This document shows positions 1 through 10,300 of a stretch of 64,000 nt of DNA, piece by piece. Below the pieces are notes generated by a model. It was not told the origin of the DNA. It saw only the letters and a list, made by a program, of their open reading frames with translations, and did not search any database. A program made the position numbers and the translations under genes. The DNA is taken from positions 11,521,989-11,585,988 of the forward strand of contig NW_024881322.1 of NCBI RefSeq assembly GCF_018691265.1. The letters are read 5' to 3'. This DNA is from Tyto alba (taxonomy: Eukaryota; Chordata; Aves; Strigiformes; Tytonidae). How positions within the stretch are numbered: the first letter of the stretch is position 1; each line of letters starts with the position of its first letter.

Positions 1-157
1 CATCCCACCCTATTTCTATAATGGCAACTGTATCACAGTTTTCCAGCTGTACAATGGCTTCCAGTTCCTCCTGTTCATTGCCCATGCTGCATCCGTTGGT
101 ATAGATGCACTTCAGTTGGGCGATTGATCCCACCACCTTTTTGTGAGGAGAAGCCAT
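1..157 (-). pseudogene. CR1 ORF2 N-terminus (AP-endonuclease start), partial
   Basis: On the complement an open frame starts at an ATG at 157-155 and runs off the window edge. It reads through the CR1 ORF2 opening motif: LKCIYTNGCSMGNEQEELEA, followed by a stretch ending in DTVAII. In CR1 this is the beginning of the apurinic/apyrimidinic-type endonuclease that nicks the genomic target during target-primed reverse transcription. The N and E of the later catalytic motifs lie outside the window. The visible piece is open, but the upstream ORF1 copy is degraded, so I treat it as part of a dead element. Confidence 0.8.
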
Positions 158-343
158 AACTCCTACGTGACCATTCTCAGGCTCTTCTGTGGTTTCTAAC
201 ACATCGATAACCCTTGATTTTTGCTGCCACATGAATCTCCATATCCTGCCTCTACTGAGATGGCAGACCAAAGGACCTCGTTAGCACACTGTCCCTCAAA
301 CATTCATGTGCTGTCCCTGGGCATATCCTTAGTGAGCCTCGTT

Positions 344-960
344 TTATCCCTTTCCCCTTTCAAATCTAGTGAAAGCTCTTTCAGTGAGCCCTGCTAACTC
401 CTGCACAAAGACCCTCTTCCCCTTTGAGACAGGAGTACCCCATCTGTTGCCAGCCAGCCTGGTGTCATGTAAACCAACCCATGATCAAAAAAAACAAAAT
501 TCTGCCAGTGACACCAGGCTTGGGGCCAGGTATTGATTTTCTGGCTTTGACTGTTTCTTCCCTCATCATTCCCTGCACAGAGGAAGGGCAGAGGAGAACA
601 TTACTTGTGCTCCTGATCCCTTAACCAGTTGTCCCAAAGCCCTGAAGTCTCTCTTGATTGCCATCGGCCTTCTTGTTGCAACTTCATCACTGCCTACCTG
701 ACAAATCCATAACTGATAGTAACCTGAAGGCTGTACCAGGGCAGGAAGCTTCCTCTTCACACCTTTAACCCGGGCCCCAGGGAGGCAGCAGACTGCCCTA
801 AGAAGTGGGTCAGGTCTGTGTATGGGGCCTTCTGTTCCCTTCAGGAGGGAGTCTGCTGGGACAATGGCCCGTCTTTTTTTCTTTATGGGAGCAGCTTTGT
901 CACAGGGCATTGGCTGACTTAACTTCAGTGACTCTTCCAAGCAAGACTCTCCTCATTACT
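344..960 (-). pseudogene. CR1 ORF1 C-terminal SGNH esterase domain, degraded
   Basis: Complement frames give the CR1 ORF1 esterase in order: the block ending VGSDE, where the family usually has G-x-N-D; then the GAQVMFSS strand; then after a frameshift FFDHG, PGWLATDGVLLSQRG, and the ending GKRVFVQELAGLTERA. It stops at a TAA on the complement of 344-346. In CR1 ORF1 this domain belongs to the SGNH hydrolase fold, thought to help the ORF1 protein in membrane or lipid-associated retrotransposition. Two signature positions are altered: N to D in the third block, and the histidine of the last block (usually DGIHLS) is leucine here. A frameshift separates the halves. An open stretch at 566-940 covers the first half. 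Dead relic. Confidence 0.8.
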
Positions 961-1006
961 GTTCAGTTCCCCTTGCAGAGCCTTGTACCTGCTACTCAAG
1001 GGCTGC

Positions 1007-1030
1007 TGGTGGTGGTGGTGGTGGTGGTGG
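1007..1030. repeat. (TGG)8 trinucleotide microsatellite
   Basis: Eight perfect TGG units inside or at the edge of the CR1 fragment, followed by GG. Likely length-polymorphic. It generates a short run of tryptophan or glycine/valine codons in chance reading frames. Confidence 0.95.
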
Positions 1031-1843
1031 GGCAGTCACAGAGGAGAGGTGCGGGCTGCACCAGGGGCTAAAGAGGAATGGTTACTTCATGGGATCCCAC
1101 CCCAGGAAAGCCATCCAACAGAAAGCCATCCTGCTAAGGAGCACATCAGGATAAATCAGATGCATGATAGATCTCTTCTCCGTTTCTCAGCTGTAGAGAT
1201 ATTTTCCATTAAATATACTTCACATCCTAGTCTTATTGTATTTGTATCTACGTGACTCAGCTGTTTTCACAGGAGCTCCTCCGATTTCTCTTGCTCTAAC
1301 AGTGCAGATCATTCCCTCTCCATAAAACTCTTCCATGCTGACTGTTTTCCTTCATGTGGAATTAAAGAACCAGTGCCTCTGCTGGAATTTTGCTTCAGTT
1401 CTTCCCCTTCACCACAGATAAAAAATTCAAGCCACTTTTGCAACCTAATAAAAAGGATAACCCAAAGGGGAATAGGCGAGAATAATAAAACAGTGAAAAT
1501 AGCTGGAGATTCAGATAGACAGTGACCGAATTACATTCCCCTAAGAAGTGGAGGTGAGGAGGAGGAGTTTGAGGCAGGCAGAGTGCACAGTGGCACACGT
1601 GATCTCCCATCGGAGCTATATTTTCCTTCTAGTTGGTGCTGACAGTTTGAGCCCTGGCAAAACAGATGTCCAGACCTCTCTTGTCGTCAGCTGCTTACCT
1701 TTTTAGGTTTGCTATATTACAAATTTTTAAATATACTGTTTGCAGACCACTTTAAGAGTTCTCTAGGACAGCAAAGCCTTAGGCATGTTCTACAGCCTAC
1801 AAAAGCTCCTCTCATCTTCTTTATACAGACTTTTTGTCTCTTG

Positions 1844-1918
1844 GGTTTTTTTGTGGGTTTTGGTTTTGTTAGGCTTTTTTTTTTTCTTTTTTTTTTCTTT
1901 TTTTTTTTTTTTTTTTTT
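1844..1918. repeat. T-rich low-complexity tract
   Basis: GGGTTTTTTTGTGGG-type sequence running into long T blocks broken by single C bases and ending just before TTAAATTC. Read on the minus strand it is an A-rich tract. I see no retrotransposon body next to it, so it is annotated only as low complexity. Confidence 0.9.
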
Positions 1919-2386
1919 AAATTCTGATTCATCATTGCCTTCCCTGACTGGCTCACTTGCAAATTTCCATTAAAGCCCCCTGTGGGACCTCACTGCCAGA
2001 AATGTGTTTTGTTCCCACAGAGATGAAGGTTTGGTGGTTTTTGCTCCCCTGTCCAGGAAGGAAGCCTGCTGCTGCCTCCACACTCCCTGAAGCCCATGAG
2101 ACTGCAGAACAGAGTATTGTGATTATTATTTGAGAATGTCATTCACTGACATGTTTCACAACCTTCTCTTCCCCACTTTCTTCTTCCCTAGAATTCATCC
2201 TCTGCTCACAGGAGGACAGTTTACGTTGTTGCATACAGGCAAAAGAAACAAAAGTATCACAAAACTGGGACAAGCCTATCAACCCTATGGAGGGCAGGCT
2301 ACTAATACAAACACTTAGATGAATCTGTTTTCAGAAAAACATGGTAAAAGATAAATCTGCTTTATGTTAATTCTAAATCTGGGAGG

Positions 2387-2398
2387 AAAAAAAAAACA

Positions 2399-2433
<35 letters not shown>

Positions 2434-2434
2434 A
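2387..2434. repeat. A-run / (CA)n / A-run compound simple repeat
   Basis: A block of A, about eight CA units, then a long A block, followed by A/C-rich degenerate sequence to about 2480. A typical polymorphic compound microsatellite. Confidence 0.95.
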
Positions 2435-4231
2435 CACAAACCCACAACACTAGCCAAACAGAAACAAAACAGAACCCAAACAGTATACCAACATCCCACC
2501 ATTTACATCAGCATAATGTTCCTCATCTTAATCACTGCAAACATCATCATCTTCAGGAAGACTGAAACTGGGGACAGAGTGAATGACTTACCCCAGACTA
2601 AAATGTACACCAGGGAAAAAATCAGGAGAATTTTAGAGTTACTGCCTCCAGGCCCCAACCTGAGCACTGCTGATCCTTCTGAGATTTCTGGCTGCTCCGC
2701 TTAAAATCACACACTGTTGTTTTGATTTGGCTAGAAACTGCAAACCCTTCCAGCTACTGGACTTAAAATTACAATGGTCTGTACAGATTTCCTTCCCACT
2801 ATTAAATGTTCTTCCAGCCTTAAACACTCCAGTGCATTTCAGTTTTACAGTCATTGTAGAGTATCAGCCAGCTAGGGTAATATTTCCCCAAAACAACATG
2901 GATTTTTAAATGCCATGCTTTTGGTGAAGAGCAGAGACACACGAACATACAGATGAACTGAAATAATTCTATTGCTCAGTTTCATTTCTGAGAGCCACAG
3001 GGAATAAGAAAAAGCTACCTGAGTGAAGAATGGAAATATTTGCTATGTTTGACAGAGGAAGCATGATTAAAATGCACTGAAGCTGAAATAACAACTAAAC
3101 TCTATCAAGAATAACTCTCACCAACCCATACCACAAGTGTCGCATTTGTAATGCAGGTAAGAGTGTATAAAATCCATCTCATCTCAAGGCACATCTTATA
3201 ACACGTGGCCATTACCATTAAAAAGATATCCCCCAGAACATTTCACAAGTCCAGAAGAGGCAGAATAGCATACCAATGTATCTCCAGTAACCTGAAGGAA
3301 TTTAGTCCTGCCAGCAGTGCTCCAACATAGCCATCATTTCTCTGCTCACTTGCACAGCAGCTCTCCCTACACCTGCTCAGACTTTTTTCCCCCCAATAGA
3401 ATAGTTTTCCGTGAGAAGTTACTTGCTAAAAAAATTAGCTGTTTACAGGACTGTGGCAATTGCAGATAATTCCAGGCAAAATTCTCCTTCAGTACAGCAG
3501 CAGTAAGGGTTACTCAGGTGCCTTGAATTCTTGGCTGAACAGCAGAGGGGCTGCTCTAAAGTCAGTGAGTCTGATCTGTGGGCTTGTATGAAGAGTGGTT
3601 CTGCCAGGGGACTCTACCAGAGGCAGGGATCCCAGTTCCTCAGGTGCCCTGGGGATAGTGAGAAAACAACTCTATGCCTCAAAGGATGAAGCATCATCAC
3701 ACATCTGAATCAAGGGACTCATCAGCCAGAAAAGATGTTTCCTTTACTCTAAGAAGAGCAGTCATTAAAACAATAAAAAAAAAATAAAATTAACCTGAAA
3801 AGATAACTAAAATGAAAAAATATTTTTTAAAGTTAGATTAAGTTCTTTAAAATAATGTCCAACTTGAAAAATTTTCTTTTGATTTGAAGCAGTTGGGGTT
3901 CTTTTTCCCAGAACTCCTCATTTCAGAAGAAATTTTTACATCTCAGTGCTGTACTTTGATGTATAATGGAATGTTGTATTTTACTGGAGAGTTTCCCACA
4001 GGATGAGTATTCACATCCAGTTGTCTGTGTCAGAATCCTAAAATGCCAGCTTACTTCAGAACTCACTACATTGTTTTAAAAATGAACATGGCAATGGTAA
4101 TTAGCACTGGTAATTGCAAAGTGGCAGTAGTAATTAAACCAGCAAAAGTGTAGGCTGCGTATCAGGAAATATTTTTCAACAAGGAAGTCTATTATATTTT
4201 GAAATATGTCTCCCAAGACAAGTAACAAAGG

Positions 4232-4242
4232 CCCCCCCCCCC
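4232..4242. repeat. C11 homopolymer
   Basis: Eleven consecutive C bases. On the minus strand this is a G11 run, prone to slippage and sequencing length error. Confidence 0.95.
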
Positions 4243-4439
4243 ACTTGAATCAATTAAGTTAGACAAAACACTTGAAAATACACTGTGGGGAATGATCACG
4301 TGCCAACCAAGCAGATGGACAGGATGATCTTTTAGGTTCTTTACATCGCTAAAATCTGGGGACCAAACCAGCACTGCCAAGGGGAGCAGGGATGCCAAGA
4401 GACACAATCCGTCTTCCAAGAGTCCCAGTAGCCAAGAGA

Positions 4440-4820
4440 GAAACCCTGCGAGCGGGACCAGGATAGCTCTGAACAACCTCGCTGGCTTGGGACTGGCTAA
4501 GAGAGTAAGTGTTGCAAGGTATAACCCAAAACATGCTGCAAAACTCCTCTGCAAAGGCGGGAAAGACTCATCTGGGGGCACCGCTTGCTGGGTCTCAACT
4601 TTTGTGCCTATTCAAGAGGCGAGGAGAGCGTCACCCCAGCACTTTAATCTGTAAGGGGTGCAAAAGCCAAGCGTCAAAGCCTCAGCCTGCAAGACTGCAG
4701 TCCCTGCTGCAAGCGGGAGAGGAGGCAAGTTCAGGCCCTCTGGGATGGTTTTGGCTTTCTGGGTTTCAATGCAGCACCTACCGCACCGTCTGCGCACCTC
4801 TCCAGGTGCCGGTGTGAACA
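4440..4820. promoter_or_regulatory. CpG-enriched patch, possible regulatory element or weak CpG island
   Basis: About 14 CpG by hand count in about 380 bp, against a background where long stretches have almost none, with G+C visibly higher than the flanks. It includes GCGAGCGGG, AGGCGGG and CCGCACCGTCTGCGCACC. Reading frames on both strands stay open for about 60-130 codons here, expected of GC-rich DNA, and none resembles a known protein. No TATA box or first exon could be assigned. It could equally be the relic of a GC-rich repeat. Confidence 0.3.
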
Positions 4821-4976
4821 TCAAACAGATCCGATACAACTTTCAGGCTAGAATCAGTTAACCTCACAGCAACAGACTGCTTTCATGAGTTTGCATAAAG
4901 AAAAAATGCTCTGCAATTTGATATTCCCCAAATCAATATTATTTACGTGTCTTTATTCACAGACTACCACTTCTGA

Positions 4977-4994
4977 TTTTTTTTTTTTTTTTTT
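4977..4994. repeat. T18 homopolymer
   Basis: Uninterrupted T run between TTCTGA and ACAGCC. It resembles a polypyrimidine tract before an AG, but no open exon with a matching donor follows. Confidence 0.9.
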
Positions 4995-5575
4995 ACAGCC
5001 TACACCATCCATAAAAACCTAGCTCAACACTGGTCTTCATTTGTCTTCCTTCCGTTCTTCCAAATGCCAGAGAAAATTTCTCAGTCAAAAGATACCCTGT
5101 TTCTCTTTTTTTTTTTTTTATTTTTACATTTCTACACGGTTTCTGAACACCTGCTCTTTATGTCATACTGCAAAACACCAGGCAATTAAAAACTTAGAGA
5201 ACAAGGAAAAAAACAAAGGCTGTCTGCACATGGGGAATTGTACATTAGACAGTAATAGCTGTACTTGCAGCCATGAGTAAGCTGATAATTTATGTGTGTA
5301 TTCAGTGCTAAACTACAAAAGCCAAAAATTACTGGGAATTTTATGTTTAGACTTTAAACTCGAAAGTGAAGAAATTCAAAAGCAAAGTACCCATGGCAAC
5401 CTTAATTCTATTCATCTTGCCCTCTGATACAGTGCTTGTTCAGTGATTGAATATTCCTGAGTAAACCTACATCTCTTGGATGATGTAAAGCAAGGTTAAA
5501 GAATTCTTAAAATTAATGAATTCCTTCAGTATACTTGTAAGACTTACAGCTAGAGGCATTCAAATGCACATTTTG

Positions 5576-5592
5576 AAAAAAAAAAAAAAAAA
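5576..5592. repeat. A17 homopolymer
   Basis: Uninterrupted A run. No adjacent retrotransposed body was identified. Confidence 0.9.
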
Positions 5593-6559
5593 GAAAATGA
5601 ACCACCTTGATTTTTGGAAGAAAATAAATACAAACTGCCACCAAAGTATTTTCAGCTCATCTATTACATTTTTACTCTTAACATAAGCTTTTTCACATTT
5701 TTCTTAGTCTCAATGTGAGAAATGAGTAACGTATTACACGTTTTACCTCTTGGTCTTTAGTTTCTGCTTCTCTGCTTATGCTCCGAGACTTGAAAAATGC
5801 CATTTACCATGATTATTTCGGTTTGGTTTGTTGTTTTTTTTTTTTTTCCCTTATTTTTCCTTACTGGGATGTTTTTATAATGATTTTTATAGACAAATAT
5901 AACACTGTATGATGACATTTAAGATATGGAAAGTTACAGCGTAAATTCCCAGGGATCTTACTATTTATTTTTAACCTAACTTTCTGGTAATAGGACGCTT
6001 ATACATTCATGCTGTCTGTCCATGTAAATGCACGAGTCCACCCTCATGTTTTTAACTCAATGGCTAATTTCACTCAAATTTGAAAGAGGAGGACATAAGC
6101 CTCCGACAGAATTGAGTCCCTTCAAGTTTAATGGAAAACTGGGCAGGCTAGAGAAGACAAGCACAAATTAACGTGGCCATAACACCCCAGAAGAAAGGCA
6201 AGTGGATCAGAGCAGTGGCCCCCTCTGCTTTACAGCAGCCAGGTGGCATTAACGTACTGGCTATGCAAAGCTCCAGGTTAGCCAGGGGGTTGTTGCTGTG
6301 GCGGGGAGAGGAGGGACAAATCACTGTGTATTTTCTCACTGGCAGTGTACTTTAATGCTCCTGACGAGCACGGTTTGCCAGTCAGATCTCAACACCATTT
6401 CCTCCAAAAACTGCAGTGCCTCTGAGGACTGAGACCTGTGGCCTGGAAACATCCCACCTAAGGAGCATCATATACCATGGAAGGGTTACAGTAGTCTTGT
6501 GACTAAAGGCAGTAACGAGATCTTTAAAAGCAGCCAGCTAATGTACTTTGAAAATGGGG

Positions 6560-6850
6560 CTGCAAGGGAGAGGATTGCCCAGCTGCCGCATCCGCTGCTG
6601 GGAGCTCCTTCTGCTCAGGGTGAACGGAGAGCCACGGTCACAGAGAGCGAGCGCTGCCTTTCGCAGTGACGTGCTTCTTTATGCCATAAAGGTGAGGCAG
6701 CTGCCTCTCGTGAATACAGGGGAGTCCAACAACTGGTTTGGGGGAGATACACAGGGCGCTGGCAAGCTTCTTGGCTCTGTGGGCGCTGCCCCGGGCCAGA
6801 AGGTACCAGGGGAGCTCCAAACCCAAGTCCGAGCCATCTCTGACCGGCAG
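6560..6850. promoter_or_regulatory. CpG-enriched patch with splice-like signals
   Basis: About 14 CpG by hand count in about 290 bp, including GCCGCATCCGC, GCGAGCGCTG and GGGCGCTGCCCCGGG. An open frame of 170 codons on the plus strand (6548-7060) covers it but looks like a chance GC-rich frame: low in aliphatics, rich in S, R, P and G, with no family motif. A CTTCTGCTCAG acceptor-like and an AAAG/GTGAGG donor-like site bracket 6619-6691. It could be an enhancer, an alternative first exon or simply a GC-rich patch. Confidence 0.28.
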
Positions 6851-7284
6851 CCTACCCCAGCACCCTTCACAGCAGCACCTCAGATACTTCTGCTTCATAC
6901 TGTCGCAGCAAGAGCACTAGTTTCTGAAGAAAGAAGAACCAATTATCTTGCTTCAAGCCCAGGAGAAATGAGAAGAACCTCCTCAAAATCACACCCAGAA
7001 CTTCTGGAAGCAGGGTGTACTTCCCCTGGCTGCTCTGCACACGCAACGCACAAGCACTAATACCAGATCCTAACCTAAAATAATGGAGAACCATAACTAA
7101 ATGCCATGCACTCTCTTTCTTGCCCTTTCTCAGAAGCAAACAAACAAAATGCCACGAAAAAAAAAACAATCAAAAAAAAGGCAAGAAGAACAAAAAACAC
7201 TATCTCCTACATATCACACATTAGACTGGATAAGAAACAGAATAACAGGATACTCCTTTCTCTCCTCTCACTGATAAATAATTT

Positions 7285-7335
7285 CTAAACCAACCAACCA
7301 AACAAACAAAAAAACAAAACAAAAAAACACAACAG
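7285..7335. repeat. (CCAA)/(CAAA) low-complexity tract
   Basis: Degenerate CCAACCAACCAAACAAACAAA grading into A blocks separated by C. The same class of tract recurs at 39919-40090 and around 47130-47190. Confidence 0.9.
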
Positions 7336-10300
7336 CATTGACTTTGGTAACAATAAAATGTATTGATGGTAAATAAAATACTCCTCATTGTAACTTTGTT
7401 TGCAACCTAGAAATTGCAACTGAAAACTATTCCTTGACCACCGGATGCTCCCCAAGACTCAATTGCAGTTTGGGGTCTGTAGTGACATTGCCCTGGTGTC
7501 TCAAGGAGCATTCAGAGGGGCCTTTCCCTCAGGAAGGACCATCTGATACTGAAAAGGTTCTGGGTGACACCTTACACAGGTAAAGAAATTTCAGTTCTGT
7601 CCAGTACGTAGACAGATCTCATCTGAGTGTATATTCTGCCACTTCTACCCTCTACAGTTTAAACTAAAAGTCCTTTCTGTGCTGCAGGACACTATGAATA
7701 CATCTTATACTATATCAGACAGTAAATGAGACAGTGGAGTACACAAAGAGAAACCCATTCCCCTTCCTTTAACTCAGAGACACCCAGTGATTCTGAGTTT
7801 CTATTAAGCCATTGTATCTTCCAAGAGGACTGAGAGTAGAAAGCAACAAAAATTAAATTCTGTGTACCCAGCCACATCTCTCTCTCCCTTAATAAGAAAT
7901 ACATGGAGCCAAGAATGCCTTCCCCATCTCTCTCAGAGCTCTAGCTGATGTATAAAGAGCAGCTGGTTGCCCACTTCATCCACCAGATGTTGACTCCAGT
8001 GGTCCTACGCACAGGAGACAAAGAGGCCCTGAGATGTATGGCTTCCATGGAAGTCGTGTGGGACGTGTCACTAGAGCACATCAGAAAGAATGGTGGGGAC
8101 AGTGCTGAATAGTGAAACAACAAGCACAGGGACCTTGTTGACAAGGAGAAGAGAAGCATCTGCCCACAGTCTTTCAGCTGGGTGGCCTGCTGTGAGAGTG
8201 TGCAGCAGAGGAGTGTGAAAGGCAGTAGCAAGGAGAAATTCCAAGGGTCAGAATCAGGATAGGATGCAGAGTGTTAAGCTAAACAGTCTCATATTGAAAT
8301 CCTCGCTTCCCTTTGTGGTTTCCTCAGCCATGCTCAGGGGTTGACCATTGTCTGTGCACTGGCTTGGGAAGGGGACAACAAGAGCTCTCTGGGCATGCAA
8401 GAAAACATGCTTCTCCCCCAACAGACAGAGCTTACGCTTCTCCAGCAAACTCATAACAGTCAGGAAATGCATGCTCGGCTCTGACCGTTTGGAGGTTTAT
8501 CAGATTCAGCTCTGACAGGAGCAGCACCATTCACATAAGCAGCAGTGACAATCTTCCGAGATGTTTCTGTTCCCATTTGGGAAGGGCAACGCTGCTGGCA
8601 GCTCTTACTGGAGCGAGGAGCCAAGCTCTGCGTGCATCACACCCAGGTTCTTGTTGGAGCAGCAGCACTTTCCCAAAACAGCCTGAGAGGGAGGCTCATG
8701 CATCTTCTCCACTAACCATATAGCTGGCCCATAAAGCGCAGCCACAGCTGTTAGTGTAGCTGCAGCCCATCCCTCTAAAGTTCCAATAAAGGAAGCAATG
8801 CGTGTGAAGAGAGATGTCCTGCAGATGAGGTAGCGCTGAAGGGGGCCGCCTTGATTAAACTAGGTTGCTCTGCTGAGGAGTCCTCAATGCACTCTCTTGG
8901 TTATGGCTGTTAGAGCTGCAGCAGGGTGACATGAATTGCCTTTTATCTAATTGGAAAACACCCACAGAGTTTAGAAGTACTCATTTAGACAGGCAAATCA
9001 ATAAAGGAAATGGTAAGCATGAGAATACACTGCAACTATAGAGCCTGTGTGGGTCCTATATGCTTCTGCTTAATAAAGATTAACTCTTGCTAGTTTGCTG
9101 CAAAGCCTGGACTTAGATAATGACAGGACTGGTAGATTACACCCTATAACGTCAAGGAGTACCTTGCCCTTATGCACACATCTCAAGGCAAGAGAATAAA
9201 CCTTTTGCTGAAAAGACTAGAAATCTAGAAGACTTGGAAATTTAGAAGACAGTGCAGAGAAGACAAAGAGGAAAAACTCATCCTAATTGTAACAGTTCTG
9301 AAGCTGACCACCAGATCAAAAGTTACATTTCTAATAAAAGGAAAAAAGGGCAAAACCTGGTTTGCAAAATAGCAAGAGCAACAGTTGTATTTCCATAGAG
9401 GTCTGCTGTTACAAGGCAATTTGCAGTGAAGAAAATGAGCAAAAAAGTGATTCCAGCTTTTCCACTTTCAACTTTTTCTTGTCCTTTTACCTCCACTCTC
9501 ATCAGTGGCTGTGCAAATCCCCACCCACAGAAGCACTCCAAAACTTCAGGACTATTAAGAACAGTCATTTAGTTGTTAAGAAAACCCTCCAGGTTTCAAG
9601 AAAAAAAAAAAAGAAACACCACAACAAACAACAACACACACCCCCCCCCTCCCAATTCTTACAGTTACTTAGTTTAGGCTTAGCTTTTGTTTCTTATTTC
9701 TCTTTGGCATTCCTTCTGCTAAATCTCCAATCACTTTCACAACAGGCTTATGCTGAGTAGCTTCAGGCAGCTGAGAAAAAAAACTCCTATTGTGCAATGT
9801 AAGTATCTCTTCTCTCACTGTTGTTAATAGGAGGTCTGTGCATAAATCACAGCATGCACCAAATGGAGAACAGATCCTGAAGCCTATGACTGTCTTTACC
9901 CACTGCTCGATTCTCTGCTCGTTGACACCAATGTGTTGGCCTCAGGGGGAGCGCTTCTGACATGCTTCAGTGTAAGTCAGAGGAGAATCAGGCCCATGGG
10001 ATGAGAACAGAGGATTTGACATCTTAGTCTGCTAGCAAAAGTCAGAAGTGACACAGGTTGACTCACAATGGCTCCTCAGAAGCCGACAGCATGGGGCAGT
10101 TTGGGATTCATGCTCCAAACTCAGCCATCCTCACCTCACTGTCCCTTGTCTCTGCCACAGGCTGGCCAGCCACACCTTCAGCCCTTTTGCATGTACTTCA
10201 CAGGAGTACAGATAACCTGGTATTTCCTTACTGCAGTGACAACTTCTTCGAACAAGGTCTCGGAGGAAGTAGACAGGACTGACAATAGCCTCACGTTCAG

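Larger units (their letters stand above)
1..1060 (-). mobile_element. CR1 LINE fragment (ORF1 end and ORF2 start), cut by window edge
   Basis: Non-LTR retrotransposon remnant read on the minus strand. Translating the complement gives the start of the CR1 ORF2 endonuclease at the left edge and the C-terminal ORF1 esterase between about 344 and 960. The same ORF1 region recurs near 52960-53500 in the same orientation, and the two copies can be aligned by eye over several hundred bases (for example 461-510 with 52966-53010 and 740-900 with 53225-53390). The element continues left of the window. Its right limit is uncertain: similarity to the second copy fades around the TGG microsatellite at 1007-1030, so 1060 is an estimate. 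Frameshifts and stops show it is not active. Family assignment rests on knowledge of CR1 protein motifs. Confidence 0.85.
1061..4439. other. Non-coding unique sequence, no gene seen
   Basis: No recognisable exon, RNA gene or mobile element beyond the listed simple repeats. Reading frames are short and uneven. The T-rich tract at 1844-1918 creates a spurious lysine-run frame on the minus strand. The 3130-3160 stretch reads HKCRICNA before a good donor-like GTAAG, but no acceptor supports an exon. Confidence 0.6.
4821..6559. other. Non-coding AT-rich sequence with homopolymer runs
   Basis: Contains T or A runs (4977-4994, around 5107-5119, 5576-5592, around 5835-5847) and no recognisable gene or transposon. 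An RFX X-box-like 14-mer sits at 5387-5400. Confidence 0.6.

Noticed and set aside
3125..3158. HKCRICNA peptide before a GTAAG, resembling half of a zinc finger
   Set aside because: No acceptor upstream, an in-frame stop close by, and no second Cys/His pair.
6548..7060. 170-codon plus-strand frame
   Set aside because: Composition follows the GC-rich patch, no recognisable motif, and a competing minus frame of similar quality exists.
9714..9798. Acceptor- and donor-like sites around a 53-bp stretch ending AAT/GTAAGTATC
   Set aside because: Only one frame is open, through an A8 run; length is not a multiple of three; too weak to list.
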